Translations under genes and position numbers: made by a program
The notes under the pieces: model-generated
Told to the model about the DNA's origin: nothing
Databases searched by the model: none
The model's input: only the letters and a program-made list of their open reading frames with translations
In this document: positions 55,028-64,000 of the stretch, in pieces
Layout: each line of letters begins with the position of its first letter
Position numbering within the stretch: the first letter of the stretch is position 1
DNA from: Toxorhynchites rutilus septentrionalis
Lineage: Eukaryota > Arthropoda > Insecta > Diptera > Culicidae
Assembly (NCBI RefSeq): GCF_029784135.1
Contig: NC_073745.1
Span: 315,384,787-315,448,786 of the forward strand
Direction of reading: 5' to 3'
Length of the DNA stretch: 64,000 nucleotides

Positions 55028-55311
55028 CGGTCCAAACCATAATGAAGTTGCCTTCTAAATGGCAACAAGTTTGCGAACAAAACGGCGCATATTTGACATA
55101 AATTTGATAATTTTAAGTATGTTAAATAAAGTGTCAAATTTCGATCAGAAATACGACATTTCATTTTCCCCATCCCTATATTAGCGTGCATAGATAAGAG
55201 AATCTCTTTCAAGAGAAATTAATTCCGACCGCGAAGAATTAAAACGATATTTAATTTCATTTTTATTTTATGATCTACCATTAAAAATTATTTTTGAAAA
55301 TTTAACTATGT

Positions 55312-55601
55312 ATGGGCCAGCCCGTGTGCATCCGTGGCCGAGTGGTTAGCGTCTCACATTATCATGCCGGGTGTTCGGGTTCGATTTCCGTTCTGGCCGG
55401 GGGTTTTTCGTCAGAGAAATTTCCTTCGACATGCACTGTGGTCACGCGTATTCTAGAGCTTGCCCCTCGGAATACATTCAAGGCGTGGTATTTGGCTTAA
55501 GAAATCTCAACTAAGTATTAATAAATGACGCTAGACGATGCATACGTTGAGTTGGCAAAAGTTTCACAGAGAACGTTAACGCCATTCATGGGCCAGCCCG
55601 T
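55312..55601 (+). mobile_element. tRNA-derived SINE with 14-bp target duplication
   Basis: The body at 55326-55587 starts with a tRNA-like head: GTGGCCGAGTGGTTAGCGTC (box A, tRNA-Ser-like) and, about 35 bases later, GGGTTCGATTTCC (box B). An unrelated body with CATGCACTGTGGTCACGCGT follows. ATGGGCCAGCCCGT occurs at 55312-55325 and 55588-55601, flanking it as a target duplication. Partial copies lie at 29155-29345 and 30255-30365. Confidence 0.8.
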
Positions 55602-58600
55602 ATACCCAGAAGTAGAACAGTCTTGAGGTCATAGCATATGTTAAAGCACATTGCTTTTTCGAAACATTCGTCTTCAGTCGTAATGGTTAGTTGGATTGTG
55701 AAAAAAACATTATCTGTTTCTGGTTTCTATATGAAATAGAAAACCCTTCAGTGGTAGATCTACTCGAGACGATTACAAAAGTTACGCTATAGTGTAAAAT
55801 CGTCTTCGGGTGATATGGAACGCTATTGAATTTTAGAAGCACTATTGTTTGCTCAAAAAGATTGCTTTTCAAATCGGTATTCTTACGATTTATCAGAAAA
55901 TAAATCTATGGTGTGTTTAAAATTCATTCGAAACACTTCTTAACAAACCTTCTCATTCTGCTCGGTGAATGACTTGAGATGGCTCGAGTCACAGCATTTC
56001 CAAAGTTTAATTATATGACCATAGTTTTAATTTGAATAAACTTGATGTCAAATCGTATTCTGTTATCATCGGGCATAAAATAGGACCAAAACAGTAAGCT
56101 GACTTCCAGAATATAGCGAATGACTTTGTAATTTCACGTCGCTCGTGGTGCACAATAAGGGGCAATATCCCTGACGCAATTTTGAAAGTGAACTCTCAAA
56201 GCAATTGAACCGAATGAAATTTATGTCATTATGTGGCGTCACTTTTCGCTCCACTGTGTGTATCAACCTGACCTTCGCAGAAACCGTGTGAATCTACAAG
56301 GTAGAAGTTTCGGGAAATGGATTGTCATCGTGAAAGTATCACCATACTGATGCCAATACTTCCAGGCTATCTTCTCTGGGAAGAAACGCGATGAAAACGA
56401 CTAAGATTCATGCCAACTACAATTACAAAACAAGAATTCTGAATACCGTTTGTCGGTCGCCATAGGGTATTCGACCTTACCTAGCAGACTCGATCGGGAT
56501 ACACAATAATTTGTTGCTCTCGCCGGAGGCTACATTCGGTATTTTGTAGTTCCATTCCGAAACGAGGTGAATGAGGAGGGAGTATGGATGTGGTCAGCTA
56601 GCAGTATTTGATGAATATTTTCGCAGACGTGAAGTCAATGTATCTAGATGAAATAATTTCAAGCTCTGGCCATGCTTCGACGAATTTTAATTACTTGATT
56701 CGAAATTGCCAACCACCAATGGAAAGAAGTAACTCTAGCGTCATTCCAAAACTTTTGATTCCAGAAAAAAATATAAAATGCTCGAAGACAGACATACTCC
56801 TACAAAAGTATAGAAACAGTTGAAAATGTCTCGTAATAGCTTCGAATCATCGTCTGTGGTCATCTGGAGGTGAAACATTTTTACGTTTCAAATTCATCAT
56901 TGTTGATTCGCATTCGTGTAACTCCATCAAAAATAAATTTAGCCGCAGTCGGATGCTGCGCTTTGGGCATAAAGCCACAAATGGCCTATTTTGGGAGAAA
57001 CACGAGCCTTTCGCATTTTAATATTCATAAGCGTTCGGCGAAATAGACATTATTTCCTGCAAGCGTACACAGCAGGAAAACATTCAATCATCCTAACAAC
57101 TTTTGTGAATCCTTCCGATGAATCCTGGAGAAAGTTCACTGCGAAGAATATCGTACCGAGTCGAGATCTCAAGGTGGCGAAAAAAATGCGCAAATGGCAC
57201 AATTCCCGGAAGCAAATTTACCAGTTGGCCCCTCTCGGAAGTGAGCATTCCGTAAGCGAAGTTAGACGTCGAGTAAGCTGGGTTTATTGACATCAGCAAT
57301 GTATTTGATTTTTGTGAGTATTAGGATGAAAATATGGACGAGCAATGCAGACACGGGGGCTCAATTTCCCGGAGGTAAGTGTTCTTCGCATGATTCTCGA
57401 TAAACTATTTGAGAATTCTGTTTGGTATTTATATTGTCTTTCCCGTTAAGTACCAGTTTAGCAATTCTTACTTTTCGAAGATCGATTCTTCTAACGAGGC
57501 TATTACAAATTTTTATAAATCAATTTAGCACTCGTTTCGGATACTGAGTCAAGGTGTATATCATATTCCAATCGAATACAACATCAACATCAGGATTGCT
57601 GCAAAAAGGATGTATCTTCCAATCAGATAATTATCTTGAAACCTGGAACCAATCGTTTATTGAGTGAACATGAGCACAAGTAATCAAGCTAAAATCTTTC
57701 GTACGCTTGCTATCAACAAGGCGTCTCTGAATAAATTGTTTGTGGCTATTTTATCACTCAATTTTCAACGCAAACACAGTTTCAGTTTTGTTGTTTTTAC
57801 TTTGCTTCGTGCTCGAGACTTCCCACTCCCGTCCACCAAGGGTACCGGTGGTGGAGGCTTAATCACTGGTCACAGCCGTAATAAACCGCATGGAGAACGC
57901 ACCCGTACTCCGTTGGCCATTGAAGGAAAGTGGATATCATCATACTGTTGCAGAAAACAGAACATGAAACAGAGTGGCCTACCACACCACGGAGCAGTTG
58001 GCAGCCTTTCGAAGGCGCACCCCGTGAAACAAACGACCGACCGAGAGTATGATTCTCGCATTGACATGGATTCGCAATCAAAGCGGGTCCGTTTGGGTGG
58101 TGGCACTAATCTCGCCCCAGCTCAGCGAGGAATTTGTGGTGATCGCGGCGGCAACAAGTGCTCGAGGCGGTAACACTGCTCCATCTCGATTGAGTTATTG
58201 AAACGGTCCAACATCAGACGGACCGACGGTGGAATTGGTTGGGATGTTTGTTGAATGCTATACATATAAAGTGGGTAACTCGACTGCCTCTCAACGGGAC
58301 GATAGACGAGACCAGAGAAACGAATTCATATAGCGATGATTGAAATTTGAATAGGAAGGTTTTTGATCCAGGGTTTCGAATTCGATTTGATATTCATTGC
58401 TATACTGGGTATTCTTTACATCACTCGAATATCTAATTGAAAAAATGAGCAATTATTACAATCGTGCGATATTTGTAAGAGTCGTTTCGTTGCGATATAC
58501 AATCAATTCGTTCAGGCAGCACGTTCAAAAAATTTATGTAGCGAATTTCGAACTATGGTAGCATTAAAAAACTGTCCACTCTTGCTTCTCAAATACGGCG

Positions 58601-58722
58601 AGCATCATTGAGCTATTATTTACGTTCCATCTCAAGGGGATAGGGGTCTTATATTTGAAACAAAGGTTTTTTCGTACGTATAACTAATCATTACAAAAGA
58701 ACGAATGGGTAGATTTGAGTTA
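55602..58722. other. Intergenic DNA, one GC-richer island near 57.8-58.2 kb
   Basis: No recognised domain. The 169-codon plus frame at 57664-58173 opens at ATG and ends in a Gly/Arg-rich tail (RVRLGGGTNLAPAQRGICGD). The minus strand is also open there (57870-58106), as expected of a GC-richer stretch rather than clear proof of a gene. It could be an untranslated exon or a relic. Confidence 0.4.
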
Positions 58723-58830
58723 CAGTGAAAGCTCTCTATAGCGACATCGCAAGGGACCGTCGTTATAGAGAATTGTCGCTATGAAAGATTGTCGTTAGAG
58801 AGAGCTGAGATGTCGCTATAACGAGAGAAA
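58723..58830 (+). repeat. Pogo-like end with internal palindromes
   Basis: Begins CAGTGAAAGCTCTCTATAGC and contains several direct and inverted copies of the CTATAxxGACA core (TCGTTATAGAGAATTGTCGC, TGTCGCTATAACGAGAG). The form resembles pogo/Tigger termini. No second end was found. Confidence 0.45.
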
Positions 58831-58882
58831 CGCACAAGCTCACGCATAACAATCAAATTATATTGAAAACAAAAGAAATTAA

Positions 58883-59224
58883 ATGTCTAAACACCTTGAA
58901 ACAAAAAATATTAAAATGAATCTTCGTAAGCTATACTTTATCGTTGATTTCGAATCTTTCAACAAGACCACAAAGAGGCTGCAAATGTATCTGAATGTCA
59001 AATTTTGGGATGAACAAGAAATGGAGGTGGTAAATCGTCACATGACGTCAATGTTCTTGAAACGTTATCAAGCATCAGATCAACTTGCAGCTTCTAAAGA
59101 AGGTATGGGAATTGTATATTTGGACAAACTTCTTGTGTTGATGGACGGTACCAATTGGACGGTGAATAGGTCATATTACGCGAGCTGCAACAGAACAGTC
59201 AAAATGGAGAAGAAATATTCTTGA
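58883..59224 (+). CDS. Small ORF of unknown function beside a pogo-like end
   Basis: 113 codons from ATG, with a protein-like composition (FWDEQEMEVVNRHMTSMFLK, ASKEGMGIVYLDKLLVLMDG). No signal peptide or membrane segment. It starts 53 bases after the pogo-like repeat at 58723-58830, so it may be a relic of that element's gene or of a captured sequence. I do not recognise the family, and coding status is uncertain. Confidence 0.25.
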   Translation: MSKHLETKNIKMNLRKLYFIVDFESFNKTTKRLQMYLNVKFWDEQEMEVVNRHMTSMFLKRYQASDQLAASKEGMGIVYLDKLLVLMDGTNWTVNRSYYASCNRTVKMEKKYS

Positions 59225-59850
59225 AATTTGGTAGCTTCAGATTGCATATTTTACACGGTTCTTCAATAGATTGATATGGATTCAAAAAACTCGCCAAAAT
59301 TTTACGACAGACAATTCTTTGATGCGAAGCATTGGTCTTGAAGCTTATGAAGCATTGATATGTCCTTGATCTTGCCGTCATTGATTCCGATTAAAAACTT
59401 TTGACCCTACTGACCTTTATATTTGACGGATTTTGGACGTATCAGTGGGGCTCCAGCAGACTCAGCACTGAAACAATATTGATAACAACAAAAGCAACAA
59501 GTTTGCTCACTATGATCCGGAAAAATAAACGACTGGAGCATTTTTGGGGAGGATAGGTTTACGGAACTTTTCACCAAAAATGGTCTTCTGACTCTCGTTT
59601 GGAAAACCCAACGTTGAGGGTGCTTTTCCATCAGAGTTCAGAAAACGTTTGTGAACGAAACGTGAAAAACGAAAATTAAGGTAATTAATGAGCTTTTCTT
59701 AACTACGGCCACGAGAAGCAGAAGCGAACTATCTGGAGGTGAAACGAGGAAAATTTCGCAAAACGCACAGAAGGGAGCCGAAAGATTGCAAGAAAAAGCA
59801 TTCTTAAAAATCGTAAGAGTTTCGTAAAATTGATACGAATAAAAATGACT

Positions 59851-59893
59851 AACTGAGCCTGTAAAAATAAACGATTTAATAAAAAAAAAAATT
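59851..59893 (+). mobile_element. 43-bp I-clade 3'-end insertion with target duplication
   Basis: AACTGAGCCTGTAAAAATAA and ACGATTTAAT plus poly-A equal the last 30 or so bases of the I-clade 3' end (19693-19730). AAAATGACT flanks it at 59842-59850 and 59894-59902. It is an extreme 5' truncation. Confidence 0.8.
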
Positions 59894-60327
59894 AAAATGA
59901 CTCATTCTGCAGTAGTATTTAAGGGTCCTTCAAGATAACTATGAACTGTATTAGTGAATCTACTTTTTTAATCCTTAACACGTTAAGTCCCTGGGGACTA
60001 CACTGAATTTTACGTCTTTTTTGTGGTAATCTCACCGGACCGACAGTAGTTGGAAACGACAACAACCAAGATACAAATAGATATTTGGAAAAGTTCACTA
60101 TCGAATGGTTGGGACCGACGTGGGCCAGACGAAAAGCTCACTGTCGGTCCCCTATTTTGGCCGGGGTTCAACGTGTTAACAACACTTTTCAGCCGTCGTT
60201 TAATTTAGTTAAAAATCACATATCGACAGATGTTCTTAAATTTCGTTGTCGAGAAATAGATCGAAGTCTTTGGCGTCCATAATTTTAGCTGGTCTTCCAC
60301 TACCTTGCTTGCGAATAGTTGTTGGGG

Positions 60328-60431
60328 ATCTCAAGATATGGTAAACATAACATTAAAACATTTACATTTACATTACCATATCTCAAGATATGGTAAACAT
60401 AACATCAAAACATTTACATTTTCGTAAACAT
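60328..60431 (+). repeat. 52-bp tandem duplication
   Basis: ATCTCAAGATATGGTAAACA starts at 60328 and 60380, and both are followed by TAACAT(T/C)AAAACATTTACATT. Confidence 0.85.
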
Positions 60432-60916
60432 TTTCGCTTTTGAAATGTTGTACCGTTACTTTGTGTTGAGATTTCTATGCAGTTCGTAGTACTGTACAAC
60501 CCGCTCGCGAAAAGCTTCTTGTTTCGACGGCATTTTGAGCAAAACTGCGCAAGCATAAATAAAACAAATTGTGTACCAAAAGGAGGAGAGAGAGACATTC
60601 TCATTTCTCTCTGAACTCGTTTGTCTTTGAGCATAGTGGCTTCGAAAATTTCCAAAATCTGAAGTCTGAACACACTCCTAAATTCACACAAACACTCTGC
60701 CGGCATAAAACAATCAAAATTTATTCACTTTTTATTACTTCGAATATTACATCAAAATTCTACAAATTAATAAAAAGAAAAGGAACCGATTGCATGGTTT
60801 TGTAGAACCGGCTGAAGTTGGTTGATTTATCATGATTCATCATTTCCTTCATATTAATAATACGACAAATACGAGAATGATAAGTTGATAAGTAATCATT
60901 GCAAGCGTTTTTCTTA

Positions 60917-62181
60917 AAGGGCGAACACGAAATTATTGCGACACCGAAAATGTCATGCAAATTTTCTCATAATGTTTAGAATCAAACCAAAATTTTAGGG
61001 TAGTTTTATACATATATTTACTTCAAAAATCAAAAGAAAAGTTAATCGATGGAGCCTTGAGTGTAAAATTGAACGCATTTTCGCTTGATGCCCTCCATCA
61101 AAGTCTTTACAGCGTCATCCGGTACCAGTTTCTCATTTTTTTCCATTTTCTTAACATGTCCTTCTCGTCTTTGACTGTCTTCTTGCTCTTCAGAAGTTCC
61201 CGCTTCATTATTGCCCAGTACTGCTCCACCGGGCGCAGCTCCGGACAATTTGGCGGGTTTATGTCCTTTGGAACAAAATGGACAGAATTGGCCTCATACC
61301 ACTCCAGGACACTTTTAGAATAGTGGCATGATGGCAAATCTGGCCAAAATAGCGGAGCTTCGTCGTGCTGCTGCAAGAACGGCAAAAGGCGCTTCTCGAG
61401 GCACTCAGATTTGTAGATCTCGCCATTTACTGTGCCCTTTGTCACGAAAGGCTCACTCCTCAGTCCGCAAGAGCAGATGGCCTCACATTTTCTTCTTCTT
61501 AAATTTGTTGTCCACATCGAACTTGCTCTTGCCGGTGAAAAACTCCAACCCCGGAATTTGCTTAAAATCGGCTTTTATATACGTTTCGTCGTCCATCACA
61601 CAGCAGCCATATTTTGTCAGCATCTTCTCGTAGAGCTTCCGTGCCCGAGTTTTAGCCGTGATTGTTGCCGCTCATCGCGGTTCGGGAAGTTCTGTACCTT
61701 GTATGTATGTAGTCCAGCTCTCTTCTTTGCATTCTGGACGTAGCTCTGCGACATGCCGATCTTTTTAGCCAAATCACGGCTTGAGACGTAGGGATTTGCT
61801 TTAATCATCCGCTTCACCTTTCCCTCCGTCTTTTTGTTCTCCGGTCCCGGTTTTCTTCCAGGTCCTTTGCCGTGGTCCAACGTCAACCGCTCCTGGAACC
61901 GCTTCAACACTCTGGAGACGGTTGAATGGTGAATGTTCAACATTACTCCCAACTGCCGGTGCGACAGGTCAGAAAATTCCAGCTGTTTGGAAAGAATTTG
62001 TTCTCTCGACTCGCGTTGGTTCACCTCCATTTTCGTTGAATCGAAAAACACGACTTCGAGTTTAACAACATGTAGACAATACACATCAATAAGAAAGTGT
62101 GCAAAATTTGGTTGATTTTTACCCAATGGGAAAAAAGTTATGCCCTGTTGAATGTGTCGCAATAATTTCGTGTTCGCCCTT
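60917..62181 (-). mobile_element. D37E-type Tc1/mariner transposon, complete ends, dead gene
   Basis: Perfect 28-bp terminal inverted repeats lie at 60917-60944 (starting AAGGGCGAACACGAAATTAT) and 62154-62181. TA target duplications lie at 60915-60916 and 62182-62183. Length is 1265 bp. It carries one minus-strand transposase gene disabled by a frameshift and a small deletion. The identical ends suggest fairly recent insertion. Confidence 0.9.
61074..62032 (-). pseudogene. D37E-class transposase, frameshifted
   Basis: It begins MEVNQRESREQILSKQLEFS (helix-turn-helix: LSHRQLGVMLNIHHSTVSRV), the GRKPG linker, and a second helix-turn-helix (SSRDLAKKIGMSQSYVQ). The frame breaks after NRDER. The next frame has KTRARKLYEKMLTKYG and VMDDETY (first Asp), then stops at KKKKM where about 30 bases appear deleted. 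The last frame has QxICSCGLRSEPFVTKG-like codons, FWPDLPSCHY (second Asp) and RPVEQYWAIMKREL (Glu), 37 residues apart. The start is taken at the ATG near 62032 rather than the upstream frame opening at 62162. This family is the parent type of the relic at 3000-3340. Confidence 0.85.
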
Positions 62182-62183
62182 TA

Positions 62184-64000
62184 TTATTGGTGTTATAAAT
62201 ATAAAAGTAATAGCGGGAGTCTTTCTACAGTTGACATACACACGGTAATAGGCAATAATATGTTTGTTCCACCACAACCACTATCCCACATTTCTAACAA
62301 ACAAAATAATAAAACCGCTTAATGGTATTCATTACAATAGACATTGCGCAACGAATAAAGGCCAACAATATGTGTGCATGATGTAAAAATACGCAAGCGC
62401 TCCCTACCAGACGGTGTGAAAACCGACGCTTTGTATCATTCCACCGAGTTTCACATTGGATTTGAAGTTGCGAACAAAATTCCACAGTGATTTGATGTTG
62501 ACTGCTCGCCGGTAGGAACAAGCTCTGCTTTTACGCTCTGACCCCTTGAATAATTTACCATCGTGTGGGGCTTAAATTACAATATTTCCACAGTGTCCGT
62601 TCACATGTTGCAGTGTTTGTTCTCTGCGTTTGCATTTCGAGCGACTGATTCCCAGTGGTATAAAAAAATATTTCCTCGCTGATAGAGATAGTTGGATTAT
62701 ATAGTCTTTAACTGCCTAAAGATATCTCAATTCATAGTGATGATTTCGAAAGACAAATTCGTTTGCGCTTTATAGAGGCAAATGATCGTTACTTGGTCAA
62801 TGTTCTAACAGTCATAGCTCTTCGAAAGATACACCTCATTAGATGCAGCTGCACACATAAAGTACTGAATGAATCTGATCATGAACAATCAGAATTGCCA
62901 AGGTTTGAACTATATAAAATGACCCTCGTATTCCAGTTATTCATTCAATAGGTACCACTCAGGCTCAGTTCTCTTCAATCCTCGTTCAAGTTCACCGAGT
63001 TGTTATGCCTGATGGATTAATTCCACAAACATTATTTGTTGGTCCTGCTCCTCCATGACGCATAGCCGCTAGGCTTTATGCCGGACGCTGATACAATTTG
63101 CTCTCACATCCTGAATCGAACAATATCCTTCCGGTAGTAATCAGCAGTAGCGTAATGTTGTGGCTCCCTTGTGTCGTGTTCCCGCCGACTCGGTTCGGAC
63201 GGGGTGTGGGGAGTTACTACAGCCAGGATTTACTGATTGAGTTTGGGGCGATCCATTGTTTTGCTCGTAAATTGAATCATCAAACGAACGATAATCCATA
63301 ACATAATCGAGTTCGCTGACAATCGTAATTTAGGAAGCCTGACGTTAAAACATTTTGTTTTGTCCTGGCGCATTTGCTGGGTCGGAACAGCGGGAGGGGG
63401 GGGGGGAGGAGGGGTGTGTTATGGCTAGTTTTATTTCGTTGCAAGAATGTATTTTTTTCTTATCGAACTGCTGTCGTCTTCAGCGCGATAAATGTAGCTT
63501 TGTTTTCACAAGCGAAACAATTTCGCCAATATCAAACTCAAATAACGCAATGCATAAACACATTCTGCACGCTTGTATTGGGGCATTTAAAAAGTTTTCA
63601 TGGATATTTAGGCTGGCTGATCTATATCAGACAACACTAATCCAGTTGTGACAAAGGAATGACCGTCTGAAAGAAGACATTTAGATTACACTCTTTGTAG
63701 ACAAAGTTTGGTAATTCAGCAAACGATTTTCAATTTCAATAAATAGAAAATTCATTAAAAAACCACTTTTACAATGGTAATAATAAGCAATCGTAATTAT
63801 GTGAGATGTATTCAGTAAAGAGATACAGACTGATAAACTGTGGTCGCAAAAAAAAGTGACATTGTTGAAGTCGAGAAGCCGATGACCTCCAGAAATTCAC
63901 AGCTCCGTTTCATAATCGGCTATCGGATAGTCTTCATTCATTTCACCAGAAACGAAAATAGAATTCGCTACTTAGAATCGAGAAAACCATGATGTTTTTG
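62184..64000. other. Non-coding DNA with a candidate promoter, nothing else supported
   Basis: AT-rich, with a G-run at 63392-63414. ORFs at 63098, 63355 and 63374 lack recognisable domains. Confidence 0.4.
62911..62946 (+). promoter_or_regulatory. Candidate core promoter (TATA + initiator)
   Basis: TATATAAA at 62911-62918 is followed by TCATTC (arthropod initiator TCAKTY) with its A at 62943, the expected 31-32 base spacing. A very short ORF (ATG 63006, 17 codons) follows. No gene is established downstream, so this could be chance in AT-rich DNA. Confidence 0.25.

Larger units (their letters stand above)
50418..55101 (+). pseudogene. mariner transposase, internally deleted and interrupted
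   Basis: From ATG 50418 the N-terminal DNA-binding domain is clear (QEIRHILRFYYLRGKTATKA, RTAQRWFDRFRSG, CRPIVVETDK, STRSIGQEQGIDHKTVWNHL, KKLDECVPLELT). A frameshift near 50838 precedes FLKKMVTGDEKWITYDNLKR, which holds the first catalytic Asp. After SEPVQTI the codons jump directly to MKLPSKWQQVCEQNGAYLT and the stop at 55101. About half the catalytic domain, including the second and third Asp, is missing. The I-clade element interrupts precisely at this joint. Confidence 0.85.
50246..55178 (+). mobile_element. mariner element, internally deleted, hosting an I-clade insertion
   Basis: The left terminal repeat from 50246 (TTGGGTTGGGGAAAAAGAAA) and right terminal repeat ending 55178 are inverted matches. 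The reverse complement of the right end is TAGGGATGGGGAAAATGAAA. TA dinucleotides flank both (50244-50245 and 55179-55180). Without the I-clade insertion (50950-55027) and one copy of its target duplication, the mariner is only about 840 bp. It contains transposase N- and C-terminal codons fused in frame, so its central catalytic region was deleted before the retrotransposon arrived. Confidence 0.8.
59225..60916. other. Non-coding DNA with a short tandem duplication
   Basis: Contains the 43-bp I insertion and the 52-bp duplication at 60328-60431. Otherwise AT-rich. The minus frame at 59407-59631 has protein-like pieces (a GEKFRKPILPKNAP segment in a neighbouring frame) but no identity I can support. 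Confidence 0.4.

Noticed and set aside
57870..58106. Minus-strand 78-codon ORF
   Set aside because: Overlaps a longer open frame on the opposite strand in a GC-richer stretch. No domain and no splice signals link it to a gene.
63374..63640. Two overlapping plus ORFs after the G-run
   Set aside because: Both opened by chance in adjacent frames. Composition and lack of any motif give no support.
1..64000. CRISPR array, prokaryotic operon or viral genome
   Set aside because: No spaced palindromic repeat array, no ribosome-binding-site-driven gene clusters, and all long ORFs are host exons or transposable elements.

Overview
The window looks like chromosomal DNA of an insect, most probably a culicine (Aedes/Culex-type) mosquito. 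It is AT-rich, has spliced genes with GT-AG introns, and is dense in decayed transposable elements (TEs). These include I-clade, L1-like, CR1-like and RTE-like non-LTR retrotransposons, Tc1, mariner and D37E DNA transposons, tRNA-derived SINEs and foldback MITEs. The organism is inferred from gene similarity and TE content, not read directly.

Two host genes are well supported. (1) A dopamine transporter (DAT, SLC6 family) lies on + in eight exons between 12456 and 27555. Its exons join in frame to 608 codons from the ATG at 12563 and match the insect DAT family throughout. Intron 1 is about 12.8 kb and is largely filled with nested TEs. (2) A small Ras-like GTPase lies on - in two exons, 44393-43488. 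It carries G1-G5 motifs and a C-terminal CaaX box. Its first exon or true start is uncertain.

Layout: 1-2043, decayed L1-like element. 3000-8000, Tc1/D37E remnant, foldback MITE, and an I-element 3' fragment split by a 3.3-kb foldback/tandem-repeat complex that itself hosts an apparently intact D37E transposon. 10.1-10.7 kb, degenerate tandem repeat. 12.4-27.6 kb, DAT; its intron 1 holds a Tc1 element interrupted by an I-clade retrotransposon and by a tRNA-like repeat, then a second Tc1 relic and RTE and I fragments. 27.6-36.8 kb, intergenic DNA with SINE fragments and MITEs. 36.8-41 kb, CR1-like element on -. 43.5-44.4 kb, Ras-like GTPase. 46.2-48.8 kb, unit bounded by a perfect 22-bp inverted repeat and holding decayed coding sequence. 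50.2-55.2 kb, internally deleted mariner that received a nearly intact I-clade retrotransposon. 55.3 kb, SINE with target duplication. 60.9-62.2 kb, second D37E transposon, decayed. The remainder is anonymous AT-rich DNA.

I found no clearly undescribed biological system. The best leads are structural: an I-element ORF of 1268 codons with a 96-bp in-frame tandem duplication, a mariner whose two ends are fused in frame, a 43-bp retro-insertion with target duplications, and the inverted-repeat unit of unknown nature at 46.2-48.8 kb.
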